DNA of 64,000 bases from AC-32 sp963717475 (GCA_963717475.1 OY970337.1:1054001-1118000); one strand, 5' to 3'; shown: positions 16,275-25,891, counted from the stretch's first letter. The notes: a model not told the origin generated them from the sequence alone. Numbers and translations: made by a program.

Positions 16275-17117
16275 CTACTGCGGCTCGGCGGGCGGGCTCG
16301 GCTCGGGGCCAGGCTCGGGGACGACGACCGGTCCGCCCGGCTCCGACGGCTCGGGGGTCGGCTCCGGAATGGGTGTCGGCGCGGGCGGCTCGCTGGGAGA
16401 CGGGAACGGCTCCGGCGACGGCGTCGGCGGCTCGGGGGTCTCGATCATCGTGGGCTGTACCTGGAGCTGGGCGCGCTCGATCCGCTCCATCGCTCCTGCG
16501 GCTGTCTGCTGCATTTGCTCCTCCTTTGCAGAGATGAGAGCGTCGACCTCGGCCATCCTGGAGCGGGCCGATTCGGTCGCCTGGGGGTCTTCAGCGTACA
16601 CCGCCTCGCCCAAAGCACGTGCAAATTCGGCCTTTTGCGCCAGAAGCTCGGCCAGCTCACGGCGGAGCCGGAAGAGCTCGACGCGGGCACTCGAATGGGC
16701 GGCGAGGGTCTCGACGGCAAAGCCTGCGCGGGCCCGCATCGCGCTGACCGCGCCCGCCGAGGCGCGCGCGACGGGGGTTTCCGGGGCCCGTCGGACAAGG
16801 CCGGCGAAGAGCATGAACAGCGCCCCGGCGACGACGAGCAGGATCCCGCCGACGATGAAGTGATCCGTCAGGAGCAAGACGATGGCGAGCGCGAGCGACG
16901 CTCCGGCCAACGCGATCACGGCGGCCGGCGGCGTCACCCCGAAGAAGCGCGGCTCGGCGGTCGTCATCGCGACCGGCACCTGGCCCGTTTCGTCGGGCGG
17001 CAGCTCCTGGATCGCCGTCTCGTCGGAGCTCGCGCCGACCCGCGCGCCGCATTCGGGGCAGAACCGGGCCTTCTTCGTCAGGCGCGAGCCGCAGTTCGCG
17101 CACTTAGCCGCCGGCAT
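16275..17117 (-). CDS. Zinc-ribbon membrane protein with proline-rich tail
   Basis: 280 residues. A double-CxxC zinc ribbon (CANCGSRLTKKARFCPECG) at the N-terminus, two membrane helices around residues 65-110, a helical segment (EELAELLAQ type, to ~210) and a C-terminus of ~60 residues rich in Pro, Glu and Ser. It overlaps the CcmI-like gene by 14 bp. Zinc-ribbon proteins of this kind are common in actinobacteria and have no fixed role; a link to cytochrome c maturation is suggested only by position. Confidence 0.65.
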   Translation of the reverse strand: MPAAKCANCGSRLTKKARFCPECGARVGASSDETAIQELPPDETGQVPVAMTTAEPRFFGVTPPAAVIALAGASLALAIVLLLTDHFIVGGILLVVAGALFMLFAGLVRRAPETPVARASAGAVSAMRARAGFAVETLAAHSSARVELFRLRRELAELLAQKAEFARALGEAVYAEDPQATESARSRMAEVDALISAKEEQMQQTAAGAMERIERAQLQVQPTMIETPEPPTPSPEPFPSPSEPPAPTPIPEPTPEPSEPGGPVVVPEPGPEPSPPAEPQ

Positions 17118-17421
17118 GGATCCTCTCGGCCTTCCTGGGCTTCGGGTCGAGCGCCTTCAGCGCCTCGGCCGCGCGGCGGCGCAGCGGCCCGACGAGCTCG
17201 CGGTAGTCCTCGTCCGAGATCTTCCCGGTGCGGTGGTCGAACTCGAGCTCCTTGAGCGCGGCGAGCGCCCTGTCGCGCTCCTCCGCGAGGGCCACGCGCA
17301 GCTCCTCCTGCGGCTCAGGGGCGTCGAGGCGGTCATCCTTCGGCGCGGGGTCGCGGAGGAACGGGCGCGCGACGAGCAGCACGCACGCCACGGCGAGCAC
17401 GACCCCGACCGCGAGCCACAT
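17104..17421 (-). CDS. CcmI-like cytochrome c biogenesis protein (short form)
   Basis: 105 residues: one N-terminal membrane helix (WLAVGVVLAVACVLLVARPFL) then a helical segment with ALAALKELEFDHRTGKISDE and DYRELVGPLRRRAAEAL, the signature of the membrane-proximal part of CcmI. The long TPR region of proteobacterial CcmI is missing. The start is 1 bp after the ccmE stop, which supports the role. Confidence 0.7.
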   Translation of the reverse strand: MWLAVGVVLAVACVLLVARPFLRDPAPKDDRLDAPEPQEELRVALAEERDRALAALKELEFDHRTGKISDEDYRELVGPLRRRAAEALKALDPKPRKAERIHAGG

Positions 17422-17422
17422 G

Positions 17423-17827
17423 TCAGCCGGACTTGGCGGGCGTGTACTTCGACGGGCACTTCGTCACCAGCGTGTCGCGCTGCGCGACGAAGACACCCTT
17501 TTCGAACCGGCCGTCCACGACGATCACCCGGTCGGCCTTGAACAGATCCGGGACGCTCCCGTGGTAGACGACGGGAACGGCGGAGGCGCCGCTGCCCTTG
17601 ATGTCCCTGACCGCGAACCGGAGCCCGGCGTCCGAGTAGCCGCGGCCGTGAATGGGCCCGACGACCTTGCCCTCGAGCGACACCTTGCCTGCGTGCCCGG
17701 CGAGCTGGCTCGGCTGGAGCTGAGGCGTGCGCCCGCCCGCGATCGAGACGTAGATGAGGAACACCGCGAGCACGGCAGCGACCGAGAGGGCGATGACGAG
17801 GCGGGCGGTACCGGACTTCCGCGCCAT
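17423..17827 (-). CDS. ccmE: Heme chaperone CcmE, cysteine (CxxxY) type
   Basis: 134 residues: a membrane anchor at residues 9-30 then an OB-fold domain (GHAGKVSLEGKVVGPIHGRG, AVRDIKGSGASAVPVVYHG, VIVVDGRFEKGVFVA). CcmE carries heme to apocytochrome c. Classical CcmE binds heme through His in HxxxY; here the site reads KCPSKYTP, i.e. CxxxY, the variant known from archaea and some Gram-positive and sulfate-reducing bacteria. Other ccm genes are not in the window. Confidence 0.85.
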   Translation of the reverse strand: MARKSGTARLVIALSVAAVLAVFLIYVSIAGGRTPQLQPSQLAGHAGKVSLEGKVVGPIHGRGYSDAGLRFAVRDIKGSGASAVPVVYHGSVPDLFKADRVIVVDGRFEKGVFVAQRDTLVTKCPSKYTPAKSG

Positions 17828-17884
17828 GACGTGAATTGTAGAGCCGCGGACGCGGTTCCGCGGACCGCCGCAGTCCTGCGCTTT

Positions 17885-18127
17885 CTAGACCTCTCTGGCC
17901 GGCTCGGTATTGCGCGACGGGATCCGGTAGCCGTGCTCCTCGCAGAGCGAGCCCGGATTGTCCTCGGTGAGCGCGTCGCAGTAGCCCTTGCCGTAGGCCG
18001 CGCGCATGAACGCCGCGACGACCTCGAGGTTCCACTCTCCGATGTCGGCCGCCTCCCGCCACAGGTCGGCGAGCCGAAGGTCGATATCGAGCTCGAGCAG
18101 GTCGATCCGTGACGGTCGCTTGGCCAT
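17885..18127 (-). CDS. Small conserved-looking hypothetical protein
   Basis: 80 residues from ATG 18127: MAKRPSRIDLLELDIDLRLA, then WREAADIGEWNLEVVAAFMR and GKGYCDALTED. Mostly helical, soluble, no domain recognised. The promoter is clear: TACGCT (minus 18139-18134) exactly 6 nt before the ATG, so the gene is leaderless. Divergent from the TIM-barrel gene. Confidence 0.7.
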   Translation of the reverse strand: MAKRPSRIDLLELDIDLRLADLWREAADIGEWNLEVVAAFMRAAYGKGYCDALTEDNPGSLCEEHGYRIPSRNTEPAREV

Positions 18128-18166
18128 GCACGCAGCGTAGAGAGGGCGATCGGACAGAATCCCCGT

Positions 18167-18976
18167 GTGGCCAAGTTGCGCTTCGGTCCCGCCCGCGTGC
18201 CTTCTCGCGAGAGCCCCGCGAAGGCGATCTCGCTGCTCAAGCGGCGCGGGTTCACCGCCTGCGAGATCGACTTCGAGGGCGGCTTCTGGATGGACTACGC
18301 CTGGGCCGAGCGCTTCGGCGAGCTCGCCCGCGAGAGCAAGATCGTCCTCTCCGTGCACGCGCCGATCGCGGGGTTCATGGGCCACCTGGAGCGCGACAAG
18401 AAGCAGCGGATGGCGGTCGGGATGCTCGACCACTCCGCGGGAATCGCGAAGGCGGCCGGAGCGGAGCTCGTCGTCTTCCACCCGGGTTTCCTGCTCGGCC
18501 GGACGCGCGCGGCGGCGATCAAGTCGATCTGCGAGCAGCTGACCGAGCTCCGCGAGCGGCTCGAGGGCAAGGACCGCGCCGTGCCGTTCGGCGTCGAGGT
18601 GATGGGCCGCGTCCGCGAGATCGGCTCACTCGAGGACGTCGTCAAGATCGCCGGCCGCTGCGGCTGGGTCCGCCCCGTGCTCGATTTCGCGCACATGCAC
18701 GCGACGAGCGACGGCGCCTACACGGACGTCGAGCCGTTCGCGGCCGCGCTCGAGGCCGCCGACGCGGTGCTCGAGCCGAAGGCGCCGTTCCACATCCACT
18801 TCTCCGACATCGCCTTCGCGAACCGCAACGAGACGAAGCACCTGCCCTACGGCGAGGGGACGCTCCGCGCCGACCCGCTCCGCAAGGCGCTGCGCCGCTT
18901 CAAGCGCCCCGCGACGGTGATCTCCGAGGCGCCCGACCCGAAGTCGACCAAGGCGATCTGGGCCGCGCTCAGCTAG
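18167..18976 (+). CDS. TIM-barrel protein of the endonuclease IV/AP-endonuclease 2 family
   Basis: 269 residues. Metal-site segments of the Nfo-like barrel are present: VLSVHAPIAGFMG (His), VVFHPGFLLG (His), FGVEVMGRV (Glu), PVLDFAHMHATSDGAY (Asp/His), PFHIHFSDIAF (His) and VISEAPDP (Glu). This supports a zinc-dependent AP endonuclease or deoxyribonuclease IV; sugar isomerases share the fold. GTG start 6 nt after CAGAAT (18155-18160), leaderless. Confidence 0.75.
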   Translation: MAKLRFGPARVPSRESPAKAISLLKRRGFTACEIDFEGGFWMDYAWAERFGELARESKIVLSVHAPIAGFMGHLERDKKQRMAVGMLDHSAGIAKAAGAELVVFHPGFLLGRTRAAAIKSICEQLTELRERLEGKDRAVPFGVEVMGRVREIGSLEDVVKIAGRCGWVRPVLDFAHMHATSDGAYTDVEPFAAALEAADAVLEPKAPFHIHFSDIAFANRNETKHLPYGEGTLRADPLRKALRRFKRPATVISEAPDPKSTKAIWAALS

Positions 18977-18984
18977 GCCCCGCG

Positions 18985-21934
18985 CTAGGCAACGCGGGCG
19001 GCGCTCTTCGCGTCGGCAAGGAGCTGCTCGCGGCGCTCGTCGATCTCCGCCGCCTCGTCATCGCGCCCGCGGTCGCGCAAGAACCCCGCCAGCGCCTCGA
19101 GCGTCTCGATCTGGCCCGAGCGGTGCAGCGTCGACGAGATCAGCTCCCAGGCCTCGTGGAGCAGCTCCTCGGCCTCGTCGTCGCGGCCCTGCGCCGCGCG
19201 GACGAGCCCGAGTGACATCGCGGTCGTCGACTGCGAGGTGCGGTCGTGAGGGCCGACCGTCTCGCGCGCGGCGAGAGCGAAGCGCTCCGCCTCGTCAACG
19301 CGGCCGTCGAGGAGCAGGAGCTCGGCGAGGCCGCGCTGGCTCTCGCAGAGCGTCGCCCGGTCCTCGAGCGGAGCCAGGATGCGGATCGATTCGCGGAAGA
19401 GCCGCTCCGCGCGGGCGATGTCGCCCTGTGCGCGCGCGACCCAGGCCGCGAAGTTGAGCGTGCGTCCGAGCGACCAGGCGGCACCCGCCTCGGCGAGGTG
19501 CTCGCGCGCCGCCTCGAGCGCGGTCTGGGCTGCATCGAGCTCGCCGCGCGCCAGGTGGAGCTGGCCGGCGAAGCGAAGGGCCCGGCCGCGCGCCTCCGCG
19601 CTGCCCGACTCCTCGGCCAGCAGCAAGCGCCTGCTCCACGAGCGGCGCGGCGCGGTCGAGCTCCCGCCGCGCGAGGTAGACGCTCGCCAGCTCGTCCGCA
19701 GCCTCGCTCTCGAAATCCTTGCGCTCGGCGCGCCGCGCGAGCTCCAGCGCCTCGAGCATGACCTCCTCCTCCTTGGCGAGGTCGCCGCGCGTCCAAGAGA
19801 TCGTGGCGCGGGCCCGAAGCGCGCGGAAGCGGCCGGCGAGGTCGTCCTGCTCGAGGGTCTCGAGCGCCTGGTCGATCATCGCGCCGGCGGCGTCCACGTC
19901 CGCCTCGCGCAAGACGGCCGCCTCTGCGAGCGAGACCAGCGCGCGGCCCTGCGTCCAGCGGTCACCCTCGTCGATCGCAGCCGCGAGCACCTCCTCCATC
20001 TCGCGCGAGACAGCCGGGAGGTCGCTGAGCCGGTCGGCGGCGCGCGCGGCGAGGTACCGGCGGCGCAGCGTCGGCTCGAGCTCGACCGACCGCAAGAAGA
20101 GCTGCCGCGCGGTGCGGTTCGCCTCGCGCGCGAAGGCGCGGAGGCCCGCTTCGGCCAGCGTCTCGGCCGCCTCGTGCACGAGCTCGACCGGCGCGGCCCC
20201 GTACAGCTCGGCGGTGAGCGCGGCGGCGCGGTCGAGGTGGAACGCGCGGATCTCGAGCAGCTCGTCGCCGGCCCGCTCCTTCAGCCACCCCGCGAAGGCG
20301 GCGTGGTGCTCGGCGCGGGCGGACTTGGACAGGCCGGAGTACGCGACCTCGCGGATCAGGACGTGCTTGAACCGATACGCCTGCTCACCCCGAATCGACG
20401 AGCGCTCCTCCGGATTGACGAAGTCGCGGAGAAGGAGGTCGTCGATCGCCTCCTCGACGGAGTCCGAATCCGCCGAGAGGCGCTCGATCGCCCCGAACCA
20501 GAAGGTGCGGCCGATCACGGCCCCCCGCTGCAGCACTGCCTTCGCCGCCGGCGGCAGGCGGTCGATGCGCGCGGCGATCAGCGCCTGCAGGGTGTCCGGG
20601 ATCCGGTCGACCGACTCGACTCCCTCCTCGGCGACCATCCGCATCGTCTCCTCGACATAGAGCGGGTTGCCCTCGGTCTTGTCGAGGAGCTCCCGGCGCG
20701 CGCGTTCCGTGAGCTCGGTGCCGTCCAGCAGGGCTTCGACGAGCTGCTCGCTCTCGTCGCGCAGCAGCGGCTCGAGCTCGATCGCCGTCGCGCGCACACG
20801 GCCTCCGCCCCATCCCGGGCGGAAGTCGAGCAGCTCCGGTCGGGCCAGGCAGATCAGGAGGAGCGGCGCCTCGCGCACCCAGGTCGCCAGGTGCTCGATC
20901 AGCTCGAGGAGCGGCTCCTCGGCCCAGTGGATGTCCTCGAAGACCAGGACGAGCGGCTGCTCCTGCGCGAGCCGCTGCCCCCACTCGCGCGCGGCCCAGG
21001 CGATCTCCTGCGCACTGGCCTCGGACTGGACCGCCTCGAGGACACCCGACGCCAGGCCGAGCAGATCGGCGACGGCCTCGTCCTCGCAGAACGCGCGCAG
21101 CTTGTCGATCGCGACATCCAGCGGGTCGTCGTCGGCGATGCCGGCCGCGCACTTGACCATCTCGGCGAGCGGCCAGTACGTGACGCCTTCGCCGTACGGG
21201 AGGCTGCGGCCCGGGAGAACGGTGGCGCCCTCGATCGAGCCCGTGAACTCGCGCGCGAGGCGGCTCTTCCCCACTCCGGCCTCGCCGTAGATCGTGAACA
21301 GGTGGGCGCGCTGGTCGCGGAGGGCGCGGTCGTAGGTGTTCTGCAGGAGGTCGAGCTCGGCCTCCCGGCCGACGAGAGGCGCCTCGAGCGCCCGCACGGG
21401 CCTCTCGCCCCCGGTGCTCTGCGTGCCGAGAGCGCGCCACGCCCAGACCGGCTCGGCGATGCCCTTCAGGTCCACGGGCCCGAGGTCCTCGACCTCCACG
21501 CGGCCGAGCGTCAGGCGGTGCGCGCCCGGGCCGAGCAGCAGCTGGCCGGGCTCCGCAACCTGCTCGAGCCGAGCGGCGAGCGTGACGGCCTCGCCGGTGG
21601 CGAACGAGGAGTCGCCGTCCTCGGCGACGACCTCACCCGACTCGACGCCGATCCGCGCCTGCAGCTCGAGCTCTTCCATGGCGTCGAGGATCCCGAGGCC
21701 TGCGCGCACCGCGCGCTCGGCGTCGTCCTCGTGCGCCTGCGGGATCCCGAAGGCCGCCATGACCGCGTCACCCGCGAACTTCTCGACGATCCCGCCGTGC
21801 GTGGTCACGCAATGCGAGACCTGGTCGAAGAACGTCTGGACGCGGCGGCGCACGACCTCGGGATCCGCACCGGTGACCAGCGCGGTCGAATCGACGAGGT
21901 CGACGAACAGGACCGTGGCGAGCTTGCGTTCCAT
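18985..21934 (-). pseudogene. Class III cyclase-ATPase-TPR regulator, frameshifted
   Basis: A ~982-residue protein interrupted by one extra base near 19622-19627. Order: class III nucleotide cyclase domain (LATVLFVDLVDSTALV, HGGIVEKFAGDAVMAAFG), AAA/STAND ATPase (LFTIYGEAGVGKSRLARE; VLVFEDIHWAEEPL), long TPR-like helical tail. Frame 1 reaches DRAAPLVEQALA and then turns to nonsense; the tail resumes as LLAEESGSAEARGRALRFAG in the +1 frame to 18985. Removing one T (giving GCG-CTG-CTG-CTG) restores the gene. The start ATG lies 6 nt after a perfect TACAAT. Either an assembly error or a recent mutation. Confidence 0.85.
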
Positions 21935-22006
21935 GCCTCGATTGTATGAACGATTCCGGCGCTCCGATCCTTCCGCGAAATACCGCACTTTGCGGGCTGA
22001 ATTCCT

Positions 22007-22022
22007 GATTGACAAATCAATC
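22007..22022. promoter_or_regulatory. AT-rich palindrome in divergent intergenic region
   Basis: GATTGACAAATCAATC is a perfect 6+6 inverted repeat with a CAAA spacer, in an AT-rich stretch (roughly 21990-22060) that contrasts with the surrounding GC. It contains TTGACA and is followed by another TTGACT, so it probably includes promoter elements for the secreted-protein gene at 22096 and may be an operator. The divergent cyclase gene has its own TACAAT -10 at 21946-21941. Confidence 0.45.
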
Positions 22023-22095
22023 GGGTTTGACTTGCAAAAAGTACGCGTATGAGTTTCACGCATGACTCGCTACGCCTAGGAAAGGGGAGGAACAG

Positions 22096-22845
22096 ATGCA
22101 ACGAGTCAACGTGCGGCTGAGCGTGCTGGCGCTGGCGATCGTCGCCGGCTTGGTCGTCTGTGGAATCGCCGCGGCCGGCCCCGACCGAAGCTCGGTCTCG
22201 GGGGTGACGAGCGTGTCGATCCTGGGGATGATCGGCGCCACCGGCGACGACGCCTTTTCGACGATGAGCCTGAGCCCGGTCGACCCTTCGGGGACGCCGA
22301 CCCAGCACTACGGCCCGTACGCGAGCGGGTCGCCCGACTCCGGAACGTGCGGCATCAACGACTGGGCCGAGGACACGTTCGACCGTGACTTCACGGTCCG
22401 GACGGGCAATGACGGCACGATCACGATCGTCGAGCAGTTCAAGAACGGGAGCTTCGTGACGAACGCGGGCGCGAGCCCGGGGGCATGCGATCCGACCGAC
22501 GGAACGCCACCCGGCATGATCCGGGCCGGCGTGGTGGGCAGCATGCACGGCTACTTCATCGTCTCGGGAGCGACCATGCAGACGTCGAACAGCCCCTACT
22601 GCGACGCAAACAACCCGAGCAGTACGGACTGCACGACGGCCACGTTCGTCGACAGCCATTTCGGAGGCTGTTATTCGCTTGGGACGTGCACGGTGACGAC
22701 GTTCTTCGACCACTACAGCGCGGGCGACCAGGGCCTCGCCTACCACGAGTGGAAGAACGCGTCGTGCGACCGCGGCGGGAACCACGGCGACATCTCGGAC
22801 ACGATCGTCGGGCCGGCTCCACCGCCGACGCCCTGCGTCGAATGA
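22096..22845 (+). CDS. Secreted protein of unknown function
   Basis: 249 residues with a signal peptide (VLALAIVAGLVVCGIAAAG). The mature part is Ser/Thr/Asp/Gly-rich, predicted beta-rich, with at least eight cysteines (for example GTCGIND, YCDANNPSSTDC, GCYSLGTC) that could form disulfides outside the cell. A good Shine-Dalgarno (GGGGAGGAAC) precedes the ATG, unlike most genes here. A strong terminator follows. No domain recognised. Confidence 0.75.
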   Translation: MQRVNVRLSVLALAIVAGLVVCGIAAAGPDRSSVSGVTSVSILGMIGATGDDAFSTMSLSPVDPSGTPTQHYGPYASGSPDSGTCGINDWAEDTFDRDFTVRTGNDGTITIVEQFKNGSFVTNAGASPGACDPTDGTPPGMIRAGVVGSMHGYFIVSGATMQTSNSPYCDANNPSSTDCTTATFVDSHFGGCYSLGTCTVTTFFDHYSAGDQGLAYHEWKNASCDRGGNHGDISDTIVGPAPPPTPCVE

Positions 22846-22850
22846 GCGCG

Positions 22851-22876
22851 AAAGAGGCACCCTCGGGTGCCTCTTT
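22851..22876 (+). terminator. Rho-independent terminator of the secreted-protein gene
   Basis: AAAGAGGCACCC and GGGTGCCTCTTT form a 12-bp perfect inverted repeat with a 2-nt centre, 6 bp after the stop codon and ending in TTTC. It also isolates the next gene, whose own -10 follows 11 bp later. Confidence 0.85.
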
Positions 22877-22898
22877 CATTCCCGGGTAGCATCGCGCC

Positions 22899-24242
22899 GT
22901 GCTCGACCCAGCAGTCTTCAAGGCGTACGACGTTCGCGGGCTCTACCCGGGCGAACTGGACGAGCAGGGAGCGCGCGCGATCGGTCGCGCGTACGTCGAG
23001 GTGTTCGAGACGCGGCGGATCGCGGTCGGGCACGACATGCGCGTCTCGTCGCCGGGAATGGCCGACGCGGTCATCCTCGGGGCCTCCGAGGCCGGAGCGG
23101 ACGTGCTCGAGCTCGGGCTCGTCGGGACGGAGATGCTCTACTTCGCCGTCGGCCAGCTCGAGCTCGACGGCGGCATCGCGGTCACCGCCTCGCACAACCC
23201 GAAGGAGTACACCGGGATGAAGATCGTGCGACGCGGCGCGCGGCCGGTCGGCGGCGAATCCGGGCTGCTGGCCATCCGTGACCGGGCCGCCGAGGCCACG
23301 TCGGGGGGACAGTCCCCGGGACACGTCCGGAGCTTCGACATCTGGCCCCCGTACGTCGAGCGCGTCCTCTCGTTCGTCGACACCAGCGCGATCAGGCCGC
23401 TGCAAATCGTGATCGACGCCGCCAACGGCATGGCCGGCGCGATGCTGCCGCCCGTGCTCGAGCGCCTGCTCCAGGTGAAGACGTCGCGCTGGTTCTTCGC
23501 GCCGGACGGCACCTTTCCGAACCACGAGCCGAACCCGCTCCTGCCGGAGAACCGCGAGTTCATCGTCGCGAAGACGCTCGAGGAGCGCGCCGACTTCGGG
23601 GTCGCGTTCGACGGCGACGCCGACCGCTGCTTCTTCGTCGACGACGCGGGCGAGTTCGTCCCCGGCGACTTCATCACGGCGCTGCTCGCCGAGGCGGTGC
23701 TCGAGAAGGAGCCCGGCGCCAAGATCATCTACGACGTCCGCGCGAGCTGGGCCGTGCCCGAGACGATCGAGCGCGCGGGCGGCACGGCGCTCGTCAACCG
23801 CGTCGGGCACGCGTTCATCAAGCAGCGGATGCGCGAGGAGAACGCCGCCTTCGGCGGGGAGGTCTCGGGCCACTACTACTTCCGCGACTTCTCGCAGGCC
23901 GACTCGGGCGTGATCCCGTTCCTGCTGATGCTCGAGCTCGTCTCGAAGAGGGGCGTGCCGCTGTCGGAGATCCTGCGGCCGTTCCGCGACCGCTACTTCC
24001 TGACCGGCGAGATCAACTCACGCGTCGCCGACGTCGACGCGAAGCTCCGCGAGCTCGAGGAGCGCTTCGGATCGGAGGGCCGCGTCGGGCATCTCGACGG
24101 CCTTTCGGTCGACGCCGACGACTGGCACATGAACGTCAGGCCGTCCAACACGGAGCCGCTGCTCCGCCTCAACCTCGAGGCGCGCACGAAGGAGTCGATG
24201 GAGAGCAGACGCGACCAGCTGCTGTCCGTCATTCGCAGCTAA
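22899..24242 (+). CDS. manB: Phosphomannomutase/phosphoglucomutase
   Basis: 447 residues, standard for the alpha-D-phosphohexomutase family: the substrate start FKAYDVRGLYPGEL, the phosphoserine loop TASHNPKEYTGMKIV, the metal loop FDGDADRCFFVDD, the sugar loop GGEVSGHYYF and the phosphate-binding VRPSNTEPLLRL. Interconverts hexose 6- and 1-phosphates for GDP-mannose and cell-wall sugars. GTG start exactly 6 nt after TAGCAT (22887-22892), leaderless. Confidence 0.9.
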   Translation: MLDPAVFKAYDVRGLYPGELDEQGARAIGRAYVEVFETRRIAVGHDMRVSSPGMADAVILGASEAGADVLELGLVGTEMLYFAVGQLELDGGIAVTASHNPKEYTGMKIVRRGARPVGGESGLLAIRDRAAEATSGGQSPGHVRSFDIWPPYVERVLSFVDTSAIRPLQIVIDAANGMAGAMLPPVLERLLQVKTSRWFFAPDGTFPNHEPNPLLPENREFIVAKTLEERADFGVAFDGDADRCFFVDDAGEFVPGDFITALLAEAVLEKEPGAKIIYDVRASWAVPETIERAGGTALVNRVGHAFIKQRMREENAAFGGEVSGHYYFRDFSQADSGVIPFLLMLELVSKRGVPLSEILRPFRDRYFLTGEINSRVADVDAKLRELEERFGSEGRVGHLDGLSVDADDWHMNVRPSNTEPLLRLNLEARTKESMESRRDQLLSVIRS

Positions 24243-24252
24243 TCTGTCCGCC

Positions 24253-24930
24253 GTGAAGACGAGGGGCCTGTTTCTCGCTGCGGTCGTGTCGCTTTTGCTC
24301 GGCCTCCCCGCCACCGCGTCTGCGGCGCGGGGGCTGACCGCGAGCGAGCGGCAGCAGATCAACGAGACGATGGACTCGTTCGTGAACCACGTCGTCAAGC
24401 GACAGAACATCGACGCCGGTTACGACGCCGTCACGCCCGCTTTCCGGCTCGGCATGAGCCGCAAGGAGTGGGACAAGGGCAGCCTTCCGGGCTTCCCCTA
24501 CCCGGCCGCCGGAAAGACGTTCCACGGCTGGGTGGTCACCTACCGCAACGGAAACGAGCTCGGGATCGAGATCGTCCTGCAGCCGCAGAAGGGCAGCGGC
24601 GTCGGCGCGGGCTCGTTCCCGATGACGATGAAGCGCATCCACGGGCGGTGGCTCGTCGACTCGATGGTCCCCGGAGCGTTCTTCGCGCCCGAGGGCAAGG
24701 CTGCCCGCGTCGTCGGCACCAACGACTTCCTGGCCCAGGGGAACGGCGGTGACGGTGGGGGCGGTTCCGGCACGCAGCGGGTTCCCGCGAACTTCGCCTA
24801 CGTCCCGTTCGCCATCTTCGGGGCGATGGTCCTGATCCTGGTCGGCGCGGCGCTGATCGGCGGCTTCCGCTGGCGGAAGGCGCGCGGCGGGCTGCCTCCG
24901 CTCCCAGAGCGGATGCGCACCCGCACCTGA
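24253..24930 (+). CDS. Exported membrane-anchored protein of unknown function
   Basis: 225 residues: signal peptide (GLFLAAVVSLLLGLPATASA), an extracellular domain of ~130 residues containing FPYPAAGKTFHGWVVTYRNG and SFPMTMKRIHGRWLVDSMVP, a Gly-rich linker, a C-terminal membrane helix (FAIFGAMVLILVGAALIGG) and a short basic tail. The extracellular fold looks like an NTF2/SnoaL-type or DUF cone but I cannot assign it. GTG start 7 nt after TAATCT. The stop overlaps the next ATG by one base. Confidence 0.7.
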   Translation: MKTRGLFLAAVVSLLLGLPATASAARGLTASERQQINETMDSFVNHVVKRQNIDAGYDAVTPAFRLGMSRKEWDKGSLPGFPYPAAGKTFHGWVVTYRNGNELGIEIVLQPQKGSGVGAGSFPMTMKRIHGRWLVDSMVPGAFFAPEGKAARVVGTNDFLAQGNGGDGGGGSGTQRVPANFAYVPFAIFGAMVLILVGAALIGGFRWRKARGGLPPLPERMRTRT

Positions 24931-25403
24931 TGCCGCTCGAGCCCTGGCCCCTCGAGCTGGGGCGGGCGACCGGCCGCAAGCCGCCGTTCAAGTACGCGAG
25001 CTTCACACGGGTCGGGTTCTCGGACACCGACGCGCAGGGCATCGTCTACTACGGCCGCTACCTGCCCTACTTCGACAGCGCGCGCGTCGAGTACCACCGG
25101 CATCTCGACCTGCTCCCGGCCGGGGAACAGGACCGCGAGTTCGTGATGCGCGCGAACACGATCGAGTACCACGCGCCGGCCCGCTTCGACGACCTGCTCG
25201 AGGTCTTCATCCGCGTGGCGAAGGTCGGGCGGACGAGCATCGCCTACGAGTGCGCCGCCTACGGCGTGGAGGACGACGCGCTGATGGCGACGGCGCAGCA
25301 GACGCTGGTGCTCGTCGACCTCGACGCACGGCGCCCCTGCCCGATCCCCGACTGGTACCGGGAGAAGATCGCCGGCTTCGAAGGCGGCGATCTCGAGGCG
25401 TGA
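24930..25403 (+). CDS. Hotdog-fold acyl-CoA thioesterase (YbgC/4HBT type)
   Basis: 157 residues. The 4HBT signature is clear: RVGFSDTDAQGIVYYGRYLP with the catalytic Asp, followed by YFDSARVEYHRHL, then IEYHAPARFDDLLEVFIRVA. Hydrolyses acyl-CoA or 4-hydroxybenzoyl-CoA-like thioesters. Overlaps the next gene by 4 bp (GTGA). Confidence 0.85.
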   Translation: MPLEPWPLELGRATGRKPPFKYASFTRVGFSDTDAQGIVYYGRYLPYFDSARVEYHRHLDLLPAGEQDREFVMRANTIEYHAPARFDDLLEVFIRVAKVGRTSIAYECAAYGVEDDALMATAQQTLVLVDLDARRPCPIPDWYREKIAGFEGGDLEA

Positions 25404-25891
25404 ACGAGCTCCTGCCCGAGATCGAGCACCTAGCCGCAAGCGGCTCCCTGCAGGAGGTCGTCGACCTGCTGCACGACCGGGTCGGGCACTACTCCTGGGT
25501 CGGGATCTACCTCGTCGAGGGCGAGGACCTCGTGCTCGGGCCGTGGAAGGGCCCGGAGGCGACGGAGCACGTGCGCATTCCGGTCGGCCAGGGCGTCTGC
25601 GGCGCCGCGGCCGCGAGCGGGGAGACCGAGATCGTCGACGACGTCAACGCCGACCCGCGCTACCTCGCCTGCTTCGCCTCGACGCGCTCGGAGATCGTCG
25701 TCCCCGTCTCGCGCGAGGGGCGCGTGGTCGGCGAGATCGACATCGACTCGGACCAGCCCGCCGCCTTCGGTGACGACGACCGCGAGTTTCTCGAGCGCGT
25801 TGCCGAGTTGATCGCGCCATTGAGCGTAGGCTCGACGGAGCTCAACAGGGAGCGGAGGCGCCGGCTAGGCCGGCGCCGTGAGCGGGCTTAG
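25400..25891 (+). CDS. msrC: GAF-domain free methionine-(R)-sulfoxide reductase (fRMsr)
   Basis: 163 residues from GTG 25400, which overlaps the upstream stop. A single GAF domain with the fRMsr pattern: YSWVGIYLVEGEDLVLGPW, the first catalytic Cys in GQGVCGAAAASGE, the second in YLACFASTRSEIVVPV, and GEIDIDSDQPAAF. Two of the three usual cysteines are seen in the expected places. Repairs oxidised free methionine. A sensory GAF protein is less likely because of the conserved cysteines. Confidence 0.75.
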   Translation: MNELLPEIEHLAASGSLQEVVDLLHDRVGHYSWVGIYLVEGEDLVLGPWKGPEATEHVRIPVGQGVCGAAAASGETEIVDDVNADPRYLACFASTRSEIVVPVSREGRVVGEIDIDSDQPAAFGDDDREFLERVAELIAPLSVGSTELNRERRRRLGRRRERA

